Part shown: positions 1-10,929 of the stretch, in pieces | Layout: each line of letters opens with the position of its first letter | Position numbering within the stretch: the first letter of the stretch is position 1 | From: Isoetes taiwanensis | Lineage: Eukaryota > Streptophyta > Lycopodiopsida > Isoetales > Isoetaceae | DNA: 64,000 nucleotides | Reading direction: 5' to 3' | NCBI GenBank assembly: GCA_021234155.1 | Contig: JAJEKV010000015.1 | Span: forward strand, 5,839,194-5,903,193 | The notes under the pieces: generated by a model | Told to the model about the DNA's origin: nothing | What the model saw: only the letters and a program-made list of their open reading frames with translations | Databases searched by the model: none | Program-made: the position numbers and the translations under genes

Positions 1-619
1 TGGGCCGCTTCCCCGCCAACAATTCTCATGGATCCCCACACTAGAGCAGCGCATTTACCGCCTGGACCGAGCTATTACGGGATGCGCCGAAACAGGTCCT
101 TTGGGCGGTCGCCCGCCGATCGGGGACAGTAACATTTCGCGGTAAACCGGTGGTTTGATCGCGAGTGTAAAGAACGCAAAGCGCCCGGCTCGTCCACATT
201 CTCGATCCGGTAACCCGCTTGTAAGCCACCACAGCATCGCACCCATCCGGAAGGAGACAAAGGCGCTGCATTCTTGCCGCATCGGGGAGATGTTGGGCCT
301 GGCTGGACACTCATCCACGAACCTTTTGGCCTAGAGTGCTTCAAGGCCAGCCCGGCCTACATGGGACATCGCATCCGGTAGGGGGGAAAGATTTGAAGTG
401 TTCTCTATGGCCCACCGTGGACGCAGTGCGCCCTATACCCCCATAGGAGGGCCCCCCATTGGTTCTCGCGGAGGAGGATGTTGTGGAGGGCCACGGTGAA
501 CGGTGGCTAATGGGAAGGCGGAGATGACCTCGATGGCATGCGTGTAGGAGTTACTCAAATGGGCGTGGCGGCCCGGGTGCCGATCCTCACTACCCCTGTT
601 CAACGAGCATTGCGGGAAG

Positions 620-1500
620 GTTTCCCGAACAATGGACCACAAGCGTGGTTGTCCCCATTCACAAAGGCGGCCGACCCATAATCGTCCGGCCAATTACCGG
701 ACGATCATGGTCGATTCAAGATTTGCCAAACCTGCTTCGGCATTCTCGGCAGCAGATTGACCCGCTTAGGCGAGAGGCGGCAGATGTGCGAGCCCCTCAC
801 CACAAGCGGGCTTTAGACCCCGCCACTCAGCGATTGACCATATCTTTACACCGCGGGCGATTGAAGACGGCCAAAACCATCTGCCGGGACTTGTATTGCT
901 GCTTTATGGACTTCCTTGAAGGCTTTTGATACGGTCCCGGGAAAAGCTATGGGCTAGACTGCAATCAACTGGGGTTGCCGCTGCCTGTGCAGTAATGCCA
1001 TATACAGCCGTATGAGAGTTGTTTTGGCGGGGATGCAGCCGACGGGCCAAGCATTCACCAGTAGTATCGGGGTCCAGCAGGGCTGCCCCCTCTCACCAAC
1101 ACTTTTTGGCCTCTACATTGAACGGCTTAGAGCCCCGCTTATCGAGCATGGGGGGATGGCATACGCCTTTTGCACTGTGTCATCTGCCCGGCTCATCTAT
1201 GCAGACGATGTTGACCTTTCCGCCCACACCCCGAAGCTATGCGGTCTCATCCGGATGCCCTAGACACATTCCCGCGGCACTACACATGCGGCGTGAATCG
1301 GCCAAGACCGGTGGTTCTCATATCCTCTTCACGCCACCCCACGCCTCCCTGCGACTCACATATCGGGGGACAACATGTGGAGGTTACGCCCACCTACAAG
1401 TACCTAGGGGTGGAGTTCTCCTCCTCGCCTGTTGGGAGGCGGCCCATCCGCTATGTGGTGACGCCAGGCCGAAAGCTTTTATGCCATGCGTAACAACAAA
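620..1500 (+). pseudogene. LINE reverse transcriptase, frameshifted
   Basis: Reverse transcriptase of the LINE above, which would copy its own RNA at a nicked chromosomal target. Visible motifs in order are VVVPIHKGG (RT 0/1), KAFDTVP (RT 3, with a frame change just before it), GVQQGCPLSP (RT 4/5), LIYADDVDLSA (catalytic YADD, RT 5) and YKYLGV (RT 7). They occupy at least three frames and several stops intervene, so no full protein can be made. GC content here is clearly higher than in the A+T-rich DNA that follows, as in the second copy of the family. Confidence 0.8.
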
Positions 1501-2039
1501 TACCGTGCGTAGCTCTATGATTGGGGCCATCGGGCCACATCCGCTGCAAGGCCGGGTCGAGCCCGCCCGTCCTTCCAGACGGGTCGAAGTTTGGGGCCCG
1601 GTCGCCTCTTTGGCGACTGAATGACTTTGGAGCAAAAGTGACATTTTGGCACGGGCACTTGGGTGAAACCTTCAGTCCCCTATCGATTCGGCAGAGGGAA
1701 ACCGATTCTTGCCGCAGTCACGGGCAAAATTTTGATAGACACATCGCCTATTTTCGTAAAGTGGTTAATATGGGTGATGCTCGCCCCCGCACTGGGCTTA
1801 CATTGTGGCAATGGGCCCGCAGCCGCTCAGTGGCCCTGTTGGAGGGGTAAGAGAGATCGCTGGTTCGCCAGATGGAACGCGGTGAATAATGTGATGCGCA
1901 AGTGTGGACACAGAGGTCGATCGCGGGATACCGGCGGGAGTACTGGACGCTTGCTTCCTTGCCAAGCCGGGGACCCTGGCGCTCTAGAGCAGGTTAAAAC
2001 GCCCATTACAAGGAGCACATCAACCCCGCGTTGGTCCGA

Positions 2040-2400
2040 GGCCTACTGACTCTATCTGCAGATTCCCCCCGAAAAGCCAGACTCATTGCCTCCATTCGCA
2101 TAGGTGCCCACCATCTCGTGATCAAGGCAGGCGGTGGATTGTGGAGCCCCGCCAGACAAGCTCGCTGTCTTTGTCAAGCGGGTGCCATTGAGGATGAGTC
2201 TCACACTTTCCGAGTTGCCCAAAGATTCAGATCCGGGCCAGATACATTCCCTTAGTACGGCCGGACTTGCACCTACATTTGCTGATGAACACACCGTCAG
2301 TACGTGCTCTGGGGTCGTACATTCAGGAGGTACTGGATTTGCGAGCCCACCTTTTGCCCCACCGGGCTGCTCACCATCGTGCACTACTGGTCTGGTACAT
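2040..2400 (+). pseudogene. LINE ORF2 C-terminal zinc-like domain, remnant
   Basis: Downstream of the RT, a plus-strand frame reads SIRIGAHHL..., then CLCQAGAIEDESHTF and, in another frame, RALGSYIQEVLDL. The same stretch is present in the minus-strand copy at 56564-56872, where it retains CQCCPLGVVEDESHAFQSC. The spacing C-x-C, H, C resembles the Cys/His segment near the C terminus of many plant LINE polyproteins. Here the last cysteine is lost and the frame shifts, so this is a remnant. Confidence 0.65.
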
Positions 2401-2588
2401 GAGTGTATATATTTGTGTGTTTTTGCATTTTGTATATTGGAACAGTTTGTCAGCAGGCTAATTGCTGCCACGGTTTTCCCTCGAAAACCCTTCGGGGCGG
2501 GGGTTTTTTAATCCGGGTAGTAATCCGCTTGCTGCGCCTTTGTATTGGGTCCCATAGATCGATTGGTCTCCGTGGACGATAAAAATAA

Positions 2589-2636
2589 ATTCCTTCCTTC
2601 CTTCCTTCCTTCCTCCCTCCCTCCCTCCCTCCCTCA
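2589..2636 (+). repeat. (TTCC)n-(CTCC)n LINE tail
   Basis: About six TTCC units run directly into about six CTCC units. The tract immediately follows the LINE 3' UTR, and the second copy of the family ends in the same unit (56364-56388, minus strand). It is therefore best read as the element's 3' tail rather than an independent microsatellite. Confidence 0.85.
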
Positions 2637-4440
2637 CTCATCAATTCTAACATTTCTTGTTGCTTTACCTTGGGCATTAGAAAGCAAGAATAAAGGTAAG
2701 TGGCAAAAATCACAAAAAAATGGAACAAAAAAGGAGGGGTTGCACATTCGATAAGCAAGCTACCGTGTCCATACTTGCAGCAGATATGATTAGAAAGATG
2801 GGGGCGAAGAAGGAACAGGGGAGACAAGAAAAATGCAGAAGGATTGAATCAGAATAAGGCGTTCATAAATGTAAGTCATTTTGTGGGCACTAACAAGGCA
2901 AGCAGAGCAAGGCAAGGGGCTACATGCCGAGGCTCATGAATACTTACATCATTGCGTCCGAGAAGTGCAGAACAGAGACGCACGGAGAACTAAGCTCTCA
3001 GCTGAAAAAATTGAAAGCAAGTATAGACGCTGCAACTACTTCCCGTGTTGAGCTGCCTCGTGCACATCCAACATGCCCAACCTGTCATGCACAACAAGCA
3101 ACCACAAGCACACAAAAGCAAGGCCTACAAGGTCCTAGCTTAGACAAATGCCTCTCCCCCCACCCCCCCAAAGGCAGCCAATTCACCCGACCAAATCCAC
3201 TAATGAATCACCTTGTCGAAAAAGAAGATGTACTCAAGGAGAAAATACGCAAATACCACAACGTGGTGGCCTTGTTTAGGAAGCACATGAAGGTCTTGGG
3301 AAGAAGATTCAAATAATAGTCCTCTCTAAGATGAGCTTCTGCGTTCTTGTGCACATTGGTAGAGCAACCCATCTTGGGATCAGTGCCATGGTCAGCTATT
3401 CATTGTAAAGTTCATAATGGCAGACTCGATAGCCTGAGGTGCCATATTCCATCATAGAACAAAGCTAAAAGGCACCTCCATGTATGTGGACTATGACCTC
3501 ACACCACTACAGTAGGAATCAAACCACCGAGAGCTTGCTCTTGTAAGGGAAATAAGAAATACTAGTGGCGTTGCTGCGTTGGTTCTGGGTAAGGTCAAGA
3601 TTTTTTTGTCCACCTATCCAGGCTACTACAGGCAGATACTCTACAAAATGGAAGGGTTGTGTCATCTACTGATGCAATAACTGCCCGCGCCACAGTTCTT
3701 GATGCAAATGCTATTGCTGCTACTAGTGCAATCCCAGAGTACTGCTGCTACTACAACCACTTCTGCAACCCCTCAGGATGATGCTACTATTGCTGCTACT
3801 TCTGCAACCCTATGGGGTACTGCTACCACGATGCAACTCCTTGGAGTGCTATTATTGCAATGGCATATGTCACCAATAAAACTATTGCGTATTAGACAGA
3901 AGCAAATCATCTAAATGGGAGTAGAGAGAATATTTCTCTAGGACTCCCTCTTTTTTTTCTTCAACAAAATGGCTAAATTAAGATAGAAAAAGAAAAGATA
4001 TAAAACTGTATTTTGTCGGTCCCCAAAAAAAAAAAAAAAAAAGCTAATTTTTTTTGTGCGAAAAGTGAATTGACTTTGTCAAAGTGACATTTTTTCAAGC
4101 AATTAGAATTTCCCTGAAGTAGTATGTTTTTAGAAAGAACTCCTATTTTAATAGAACATAACTTTTAGCCAAAAATAGAAGAAGTGAGGTAATAACTGAA
4201 ATTGTAGGATTTTTAAAACTTGAAGATAAAATCTTTATATTCACATGCAAAATTTATAGGGTTAGTGCAAAATTTCAAAAGACTCAGTTATGTGCAAAAG
4301 TGTGAGGAGTGATGAGAGAAGGATCGAGCACATCATCATGTTCATTTATACTATTCTTATCACCTTCACTTGCTTGAGTTATATTCTTCGTCATTCTATC
4401 AACAGAGGGTGAAGCATTGCCACCACCACTCCCTTTTTCA
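2637..4440. other. Anonymous A+T-rich stretch, no supported gene
   Basis: No recognisable coding region. A plus-strand ORF at 2924-3316 (130 codons) contains a short CPTCH motif and a basic C terminus, but I see no family similarity and do not call it a gene. An imperfect ACT/GCT trinucleotide tract lies at about 3700-3850, and an A18 homopolymer at about 4025-4042. The homopolymer could be an old retroposon tail, but nothing adjacent supports that. Confidence 0.4.
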
Positions 4441-5772
4441 TCTTCTTCCTCGTAATTACAAGTCTTCTTGCAAGTTGATTGTCCTCTGGCATAGACGCTT
4501 ATCAGATTTCAGTCTGAAATCATAACACAATATACGAACTTCTTTGAGGTTTAGCTCATCCCTACCACCCACTTTCTTGACTTTTTTTCCCTTTCCTTGA
4601 CTTCTCATTTCTAACTCACACCTTCCCTTAAAAGCATTTACTGCATGTGTAGCAAGCCAATGAATCTTGAGTTTAGTCACTAACCCTTCTTATTTAATTG
4701 TATCAGTAACTTTTGCTATTCAAAATGGTCACCCTTTTTCATCTTTCTCAAATAAAAGAGCAATCACCATACTTGTTGCAATTTCTGTAATATTACCTAG
4801 ACGCTCATTCTTGCATCTTGGTCTGAGGTACATGACCTGGTCCTTTTCTTCCTCTACTGAAGGCAGTAGGCCCACTCAGAAGGTTCCTGCAACTGTCTTA
4901 GATCTAGGTTTTGGATCACGATCTCTTGTTCAAAAAGAAACTTCTCCAGCACAGTTGGTCTTCTTTTAAGAAGTACTTAAAGCCCAAGGAAATTCCATTT
5001 TCAATGGCTTGTAAGGATTTCACTGGGGTACTTTTCTTTTGCTTTGACTCTTTTGGATTTTTTAGAGAAAGTTGCTCTGCATGTTCTACCAAGCCAGTGT
5101 CTAGAACAGATTTGAGGAAGCGCAACCACTCTAGTAGATCCCAGTCTTTAGTTGTGGTGTACTTCTTCCCTTGTAAAGAACTTTCTTCATTCTTCAAGTA
5201 AAACTTGATGTGGTGTTAAAACGTAAGATCATTCAACTTGTTCACAGCTTGTTCTCTAATAGCACTTCAAGAAAAAATGAATTCTCTAAAGTCAGCAGTC
5301 TCTTTTAGGAGCTCAATCACAGGTACAGGAGTGTAAGAGTCTTACTTGATTCGAAGTAAAATTGGAAGATAAAAAGCCTTCTTCCTTTGAAGATGCATGA
5401 AAATTTTGTTGAACATCTGGTCAATTTGATTCCTACAAATAAAAATCTAAGCTTTACGAATCCTACAGATCCTACGAATACTAGCATGGCACAATAAACA
5501 AAGAGTGTTTGATTTTCGTTCTCCCTAGTAGTGTTGTCAAGTTATAGATAGAGCACTATAATAATTGCTCTTGCGCACACAATACCTTGCTAAGAATTGT
5601 AATTGTGAGGTTTGGGTCTCCATGCAAATTAGAATATGTTAAAAAGACTTCGCACATTAGACTTCCTTTGAAGACCAGTGCTTCTACAAGTGGATCTTAA
5701 CAAAGATTCCATTTAGCACAATTTTTGAAATATTTAAGAAATGAGGTAATCGTTTTTTATCCATGCCACCAA

Positions 5773-6501
5773 TTACAATAGAAATATACTATAGTGGACG
5801 TTTAAGAGCTTTTTCCTATGCTTGGCATGCTTCCTTCTATCGGTTACTTGTTGTTCACAGTGTCTAGCAAGGTTATGTTGCACAATATCTATTGAAAAAA
5901 TCAAGTCAAAATAATTTTGTGAAGCAAACATGAGAATTAAGAACTTTAACTTACTTCTTTCGACCTCTGTCTTTGCAATTCCTCTTTGACCCTTTAATTG
6001 TACACACCTCGAGCACACAAACATTCTATGCTTATGGGGATTTTTCACACCGAATTCACTTTTCCACAGTCTAGTAAAGTGGGACTGAATGCACGTCTCT
6101 TTATATTCTTGAAAGACATCCCCTTTTGTGAAGTTGTCTGTAAAATAATACATGTTGCTGTTAGGAAACTTTTCACATGTTACTCCATAATAATTCTCCA
6201 TCCATGTCACAACAGCTAGGGCGTGCATTGTTATAAGTCTTCTTGGCCAACAGTGATAATCAATTACAGGGTTTTTATCGTCTTTTATGTATTTATGAGA
6301 TATTTTAGTGGCCCCCAAATGATGGACAACTATAAAATATTTCTGGCACACTTGTTCATGGTTAATGTAATGCAAAATTGTGTCGCGGTCTGGTTTTAAT
6401 TGATAAGCCAAATAGGCATTCTGGTCCAGTAATGTCATAAAACTGTAGTTATCTTTAACTGTATGAAGTTTAGCTATGTTAGATTTATTAATGCGACCCA
6501 A
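5773..6501 (-). CDS. Unrecognised protein with C-x2-C motif, probably transposon-derived
   Basis: A 242-codon minus-strand ORF, the longest between the first LINE and the copia fragment. Near its middle it has FTRLWKSEF followed by a CSRCVQLK motif, then a run of basic and hydrophobic residues ending with RRKHAKHRKK near the C terminus. The pattern 'aromatic-RLW..F, C-x2-C-x2-LK' recalls a widespread family of eukaryotic transposon-associated proteins, in which a Cys-Cys site precedes a DDE-like core; that link is from memory and is tentative. Shorter minus-strand open stretches at 4456-4680 and 4916-5197 lie downstream and could be degraded continuation, but they carry no motif I recognise. 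The flanks continue on the minus strand beyond both ends without a clear stop-to-stop gene, so this may be an exon or a fragment. Confidence 0.4.
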   Translation of the reverse strand: MGRINKSNIAKLHTVKDNYSFMTLLDQNAYLAYQLKPDRDTILHYINHEQVCQKYFIVVHHLGATKISHKYIKDDKNPVIDYHCWPRRLITMHALAVVTWMENYYGVTCEKFPNSNMYYFTDNFTKGDVFQEYKETCIQSHFTRLWKSEFGVKNPHKHRMFVCSRCVQLKGQRGIAKTEVERSKLKFLILMFASQNYFDLIFSIDIVQHNLARHCEQQVTDRRKHAKHRKKLLNVHYSIFLL

Positions 6502-6953
6502 TGGATATCGTGTAGTTCTTAAAATTCTTCTGTATTTTCTTTTCGTCCATAAGGTTTCTTCTTCTTATAGAAGAACATGCTCTCAAGCTAAAATCCACCT
6601 TGAATCTCATTGGTCCTCATTGGTGTCTTCACCTTTTGATGAAAGTTCTACTCTAGGAGTGACCTCCTCCGACTCAGTGGTGTGTTTGAAGAAGAAAAAA
6701 GACCACGTGAAGCTAGACTTGGATATGTCTGAAGTAGAGTGTTAAATGTAGGTGATGGTCCACGAGATGTTGTAGCAGCAGATGTTGTAGCGTTATCTTG
6801 ATGAGGACTATAAATGGTGGGGGTAGCATCTTTTGGAACACCTGTTGAAGTAGAGCCTGTACAGTTTCGGAGGATGGAATAACATGTGGTCGAAAATCTG
6901 TTTTGTACAGATGCTGATGAATGAAGGGAGGAGGCAACCTATTTCCTGCTAGA

Positions 6954-7112
6954 TGTAACGGGCCCATGGCAGACCGCTCGAGTATTCGAACCTTGAATGT
7001 GCCTGTGGGGCGTTCCCGAGATACCGGCATAAATGGGTAGAAGCGACTACTCATAAAACGTCTAGACGGTTTTGCCCAGTTGGTTAAGGGCATGTCGATT
7101 AGGAATGTCACA
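6954..7112 (+). repeat. TRIM left terminal repeat
   Basis: A 159-bp LTR with inverted ends TGTAAC...TGTCACA. It is complete, unlike the right copy. Confidence 0.8.
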
Positions 7113-7114
7113 GT

Positions 7115-7126
7115 TGGTATCAGAGC
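7115..7126 (+). promoter_or_regulatory. tRNA-iMet primer-binding site
   Basis: TGGTATCAGAGC is complementary to the 3' end of plant initiator tRNA-Met and sits two bases inside the left repeat, the usual position for minus-strand priming. Confidence 0.85.
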
Positions 7127-7246
7127 AGGTCTCGAGTTCGAGTCTCCATGGATGCCTATATGTATGGGTAATTTGTAAAGACTTGATAATCATTGTGACA
7201 TGGGCTTTGGATGCTCGAGGACGAGCATAATTCTAGTGGGAGAGAC

Positions 7247-7376
7247 TATTCGAACCTTGAATGTGCCTGTGGGGCGTTCCCAAGACATCGGCATAAATGG
7301 GTAGAAGCGACTACTCATAAAACGTCTAGACGGTTTTGCCTAGTTGGTTAAGGGCATGTCGATTAGGAATGTTACA
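7247..7376 (+). repeat. TRIM right terminal repeat, 5' shortened
   Basis: 130 bp matching 6983-7112 with only a few substitutions. The 29 bp that begin the left repeat are absent, so the purine tract at 7235-7244 directly abuts the shortened copy. Confidence 0.8.
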
Positions 7377-8421
7377 CTGGACTTGATGATAGCTGAAAAG
7401 GTGGTGGCAATCTATTATTTGCTGGACTGGAAGAGTCATAGAGAAGCAACAAGGATCTTATTGAGGTTGGAGTCGGAGAAGCATGACCATAAAAAAGAAA
7501 CACCTTTTGGCCTATAGCTCCATCTGAACCAGAGGAACTAAATATAGCAAAAAGGAGTGGAAGATTGTTCACAATGTGTTTAACCATCTTCAATGACGCC
7601 AAAACATTAGGGAGAGGTAAGCAACTAACTCGATTGATGTACATTTGCTATTCGAGAATACAAGACCAAATATGTCGAAAAACTAAAGACAAAAGAAAAC
7701 TAAAAGCTGAATTACTAGCCCAGACATATTCCATCTCATATAGAAGTAGCAGCTCCAGTCACCAGAACTAGCATCTTCGAAACTAATCGCAAAAGTGTAG
7801 AATTAAGCTATAGATGTTTGCAAAAATAACAATTTACAATGGCATATAATGACTATATTCTCATTAAACTATAACTCTAGGAAATCATAGTCATTAATGA
7901 TCAGACAATGCGATACTATTATTTCTGCTACAGTAAAATGTAGAAATGGTATTGACCAAAATTACAAGATCCGTTGACCGCACTTCTGATAGCTTAATTC
8001 TTCCTGAGATCAACCTCTACTCTGCAAGACTGTCTGCAATTGATCAATACATCAAAATCCACTATACATCTTAATTTATTTTAGTCGATTCGGCTGCTAT
8101 GCCGGACTGACAGTTTGAATTTCCAAAATGGCTCCAACCCTAATATGGAAACTCTTAATATTTATCTTCTACCATATATACAATATGTAACTTTAAATAT
8201 TCCTATGATTTCAACAACCATATTAACTAGGTTAGTTTATACCATAGGAATATAATGTTCTTTCTCACCAAACACTGTTGGACCTAATGTATCCCTGTAT
8301 GCTATTGAAATTTCATTACTTTAACATGTCATGTTAATAGCAGTGCACTGTATTTTTTTTATTTACAGTGGCAAACCTTCTTTCTGGTAGAGTTTTTGTC
8401 AGGATATCAACTAACTGGTCT
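7377..8421. other. Non-coding stretch downstream of copia fragment
   Basis: No gene. The part next to the copia fragment (about 7900-8400) would be the position of that element's 3' untranslated region and 3' LTR, but no second copy is present to define an LTR. Sequence just right of the TRIM (7377-7440) weakly resembles that just left of it (NRLPPPF is encoded on the minus strand at both sides), so the TRIM may have entered an older degenerate repeat. Confidence 0.4.
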
Positions 8422-9640
8422 TCAGTATTTACATAACTCAGCTTGATCAACGATAAAATGCAATTCCAGTTCTATATGTTTAGATCTTTCATGCAATATT
8501 GGATCTTTGGACATAGCGATACAACTAGTATTATCACACACCATTTCTGTAGGTTTAGGTTGTTCAAAACCAAGTTCTATAATTAGTCTTCTTTCCCATA
8601 CAAGTTCCTTTGCAGCCAATGTGGCTGAGGCATATTCTGCTTCTGCAGTAGATAATGCAATGGAGGTTTTCTTTTTGCATTTCCAAGCTATAGATGCTCC
8701 TCCCAAAAATGCTAAATATCCTGATGTTGATTTCCTGTGATCAAGGTCTCCTCCCCAGTCTGCATCACAATATGCTTTTGAGATCAAGTCATTTGTGCAG
8801 TAAGTAACTCCAAAATTTGCTGTACATTTAAGGTATTTGAAAACTCTCTTAGCTGCTACTCAGTGTTGCTTTCTAGGGTTATTTAGATACCTGCTGAGCA
8901 TGTTTATAACATATGCAATATCTGGCCTTGAACAATTTGCTACATAAGCCAAGCAACCAAGTAAAGAACAATATGGAATATTTTGCATTTCACTTTTTTC
9001 TTTTTCAGTTTTAGGACACATCAAATCAGAGATTTTATTTCCTGGAACAATAGATGTTTTACAACTCTTGCAATCATCCATTTTAAATTTTTGCAGCATA
9101 GATGCAATCTGTCCTTCTTGAGTCAATTTCAATGTTTTCTTCAGCCTATCTCTGCGCACCTCAACCCCCAAAAATTTCTTTAGTTTCCCCAGGTCTGTCA
9201 TTTGAAATCTCTTATTCAATAGCTGTTTGCAGTGCTCTAAGACTTCAATCCCCTTGGATGTCATAATGTTATCGTCTACATAGAGTGCAATTATACACCA
9301 TTCTTCATCAATCTGAATTTTATATAAATTTCCATCATTCTTGAGTTTCATAAACCCTTGTTCTCTGAGATATCCATCCATACATTTATACCACTCTCTT
9401 GGTGATTGTTTTAAGACATAGACTGCGCTATTCAACTTCCACACTATGTTATCCCCCTTTTCAAATCCAGGTGGTTGCCTCATGTATATTTCTTCTTCCA
9501 GCTTAGCATTCAGAAATGCAGTGTTCACATCCATGTGATGGATTTCTAAATTGCAAGCATTTGCAATAGCCAAAAGCATTATGATATTGTTCAGTTTCAC
9601 CAAGGGTGAAAAAGTTTCTTCATAGTCTTGGCCCTTTTTC
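8422..9640 (-). pseudogene. Ty1/copia pol fragment: RT and RNase H
   Basis: The minus strand encodes the C-terminal half of a copia polyprotein. The RT segment (9640-8860) begins at DYEETFSPLVK and shows MDVNTAFLNA, the catalytic YVDDN, LGKLKKFLGVE and RPDIAYVINMLSRYLNNP. The RNase H segment (8787-8422) shows AYCDADWGGD, STSGYLAFLGG, STAEAEYASA and ERSKHIELELHFI. A frameshift or stop near 8830 separates the two. The upstream half (gag, protease, integrase) is missing: similarity stops abruptly at about 9640, where unrelated sequence starts. No flanking LTR pair is visible. These order and motif features are diagnostic of Ty1/copia elements; this copy cannot be functional. Confidence 0.92.
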
Positions 9641-10920
9641 TCCTATATAGCGGAAGCGTACATACATGTTAGCACCTGGCAACAATACCAATAAATAATA
9701 TACAACCACAAAGGGCGGCCCATCCTCATCAACGAGAAGATAATACAACCATAAATAAAATGAGCAAAACACCATAACAAGGGCGATATCCGGGTTCAGA
9801 CTCTATGGGGGTCAACTGACGATCAGGGCCTCAAGATATCAACAGATGGAAGTATAACATGGCGTTGGCAGGATAGCTTTCTTTCTGTTCCTCCTGTGTT
9901 GTATAGGTAAAAAGGGGGTTAGAGATCTGAAGTAGAGATGTTCCTTTAAAACCCAGTAAATGCGGCCTGAGGATGCTATGATGTGTTTTAGCACCAAACA
10001 ACGGACACAACTGAAGAAGCAAGGGGTGGAGCCTTGCTGAGCATGGCTACTGGGGCTCCTACAGTGTGCTAGGCCTATAGTCGATCACTGTGTGTGGGCT
10101 GGGTATGGGTTTGACACCTCTTGGATCGTTGGATATGGCGTTATGGACATCCTCGACTTTGTGTAGATTTAAGGGGGTAAGTCGGGTACAGGATCTGCAG
10201 TGCGGATCTTTGCGGGTGTAACAGGTATCCTCTAGCACACCTAGGGAACCATTGTGATCTGGGAGAAGAAGCTTCTCTGACCTGCCTCATCGAACCGGGG
10301 AGATGTAACCTGGAGTAGTCCAATAGGGTGATTCCTTGGGATTGCGTCTCCGGAGGGCTACAAGCACGTCATAGCATGATTCAGCCTATCGGCAAAATGT
10401 GCACAGGAGGGGCGGATGGAGTGGACTACCCTAGCCATTGTCTTATGCCATCCATAGCTTCGAATAGAACATAAAATAGAGAGACTAATCATCCATCCAA
10501 CAATCAAGGGTTAGTTCCTAACTAAAATCTCAAGTTAACTAAGCCTACTAACCGGTATCTGAGCTAGATCTCCCATTCTTAAGTTCTCCATGCCCTGCTA
10601 GTGGGATGAGCTCCTCCTCCTTCTCCAACTGCCCCCCAATTTGAATTGGGGCAAATGCGGGTATAAAACCCCTATTTGGGTCCCAAGTTAGCAACTCTCC
10701 CTTGCCCAATCGATTTGGGCCAGGTGGCAACTCCAAATTGGTTAATGTTAACTAATTTAATATTTTAACTCCTTTTAATATTAGGTTAAGCCCTAGATTC
10801 GAATTAGGGTTTAGGGTTAGGTTTCCACATTAATAATTATTGATTATCATAGCTAACCTTAGCTTATGAATAATTAATGCGCCATTAATTATTCATAGTG
10901 ACGTGTCAGGTATTTATACT
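9641..10920. other. Stretch of unknown origin replacing copia 5' half
   Basis: No supported gene; the minus-strand ORFs here are only 60-63 codons and carry no motif. The sequence is more G+C-rich between about 10000 and 10740 than its surroundings. It contains a CCCCAATT..AATTGGGG inverted repeat near 10628, a short TTAGGG-like run near 10803-10830, and a perfect hairpin at 10866-10896. It could be an insertion into the copia element, but I found no terminal repeats to prove it. Confidence 0.35.
10866..10896. repeat. Perfect 14-bp inverted repeat with 3-nt loop
   Basis: ATGAATAATTAATG, loop CGC, then its exact reverse complement. It could form a hairpin; no element boundary or gene end is evident next to it. 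Confidence 0.8.
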
Positions 10921-10929
10921 CAAAAAGGC

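Larger units (their letters stand above)
1..2636 (+). mobile_element. Non-LTR retrotransposon (LINE), 3' part, decayed
   Basis: This is a degraded LINE on the plus strand whose 5' end lies outside the window. In order the plus-strand frames show: a linker-like segment with WFDRECK near position 155; the start of the reverse transcriptase with VVVPIHKGG near 645; an FMDF..AFDTVP motif near 905; GVQQGCPLSPTLF near 1070; the catalytic IYADD near 1195; TYKYLGV near 1395; and a C-terminal zinc-like segment C-x-C...EDESHTF near 2165-2210. The segments lie in different frames with stops, so the copy is dead. The 3' UTR ends in GGACGATAAAAA followed by a TTCC/CTCC microsatellite tail. A second copy of the same family, including the same 3' UTR and tail, lies on the minus strand at 56364-56860. 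A microsatellite tail is typical of RTE/CR1/I-like LINEs rather than L1; the clade is not certain. Confidence 0.85.
6954..7376 (+). mobile_element. TRIM (miniature LTR retrotransposon)
   Basis: A 423-bp element made of two terminal direct repeats and a coding-free middle. The left repeat runs 6954-7112, from TGTAACG to TGTCACA. The right repeat runs 7247-7376 and ends TGTTACA; it matches the last 130 bp of the left one but lacks its first 29 bp. Two bases after the left repeat is TGGTATCAGAGC, the standard plant primer-binding site for initiator tRNA-Met. A purine-rich AGTGGGAGAG lies just before the right repeat. The flanks CTAGA and CTGGA could be a decayed 5-bp target duplication. The middle (7113-7246) is too short to code for anything, so any movement relied on proteins from elsewhere. 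This fits the definition of a terminal-repeat retrotransposon in miniature. Confidence 0.85.

Noticed and set aside
2450-2827. 125-codon minus-strand ORF with a GGREGGRKEGRKEG-like stretch
   Set aside because: The repeated residues are the translation of the TTCC/CTCC LINE tail, so it is a microsatellite artefact.
2924-3316. 130-codon plus-strand ORF as a gene
   Set aside because: No family motif beyond one CPTCH, a C-rich low-complexity stretch in the middle and no supporting splice or promoter signals.
6713-7111. 132-codon minus-strand ORF
   Set aside because: Half of it is the TRIM left repeat read backwards, so the ORF crosses an insertion boundary and is not a gene.
10803-10830. TTAGGG/TTTAGGG-like run as an interstitial telomere
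   Set aside because: Only two or three imperfect units, too short to be telomeric.
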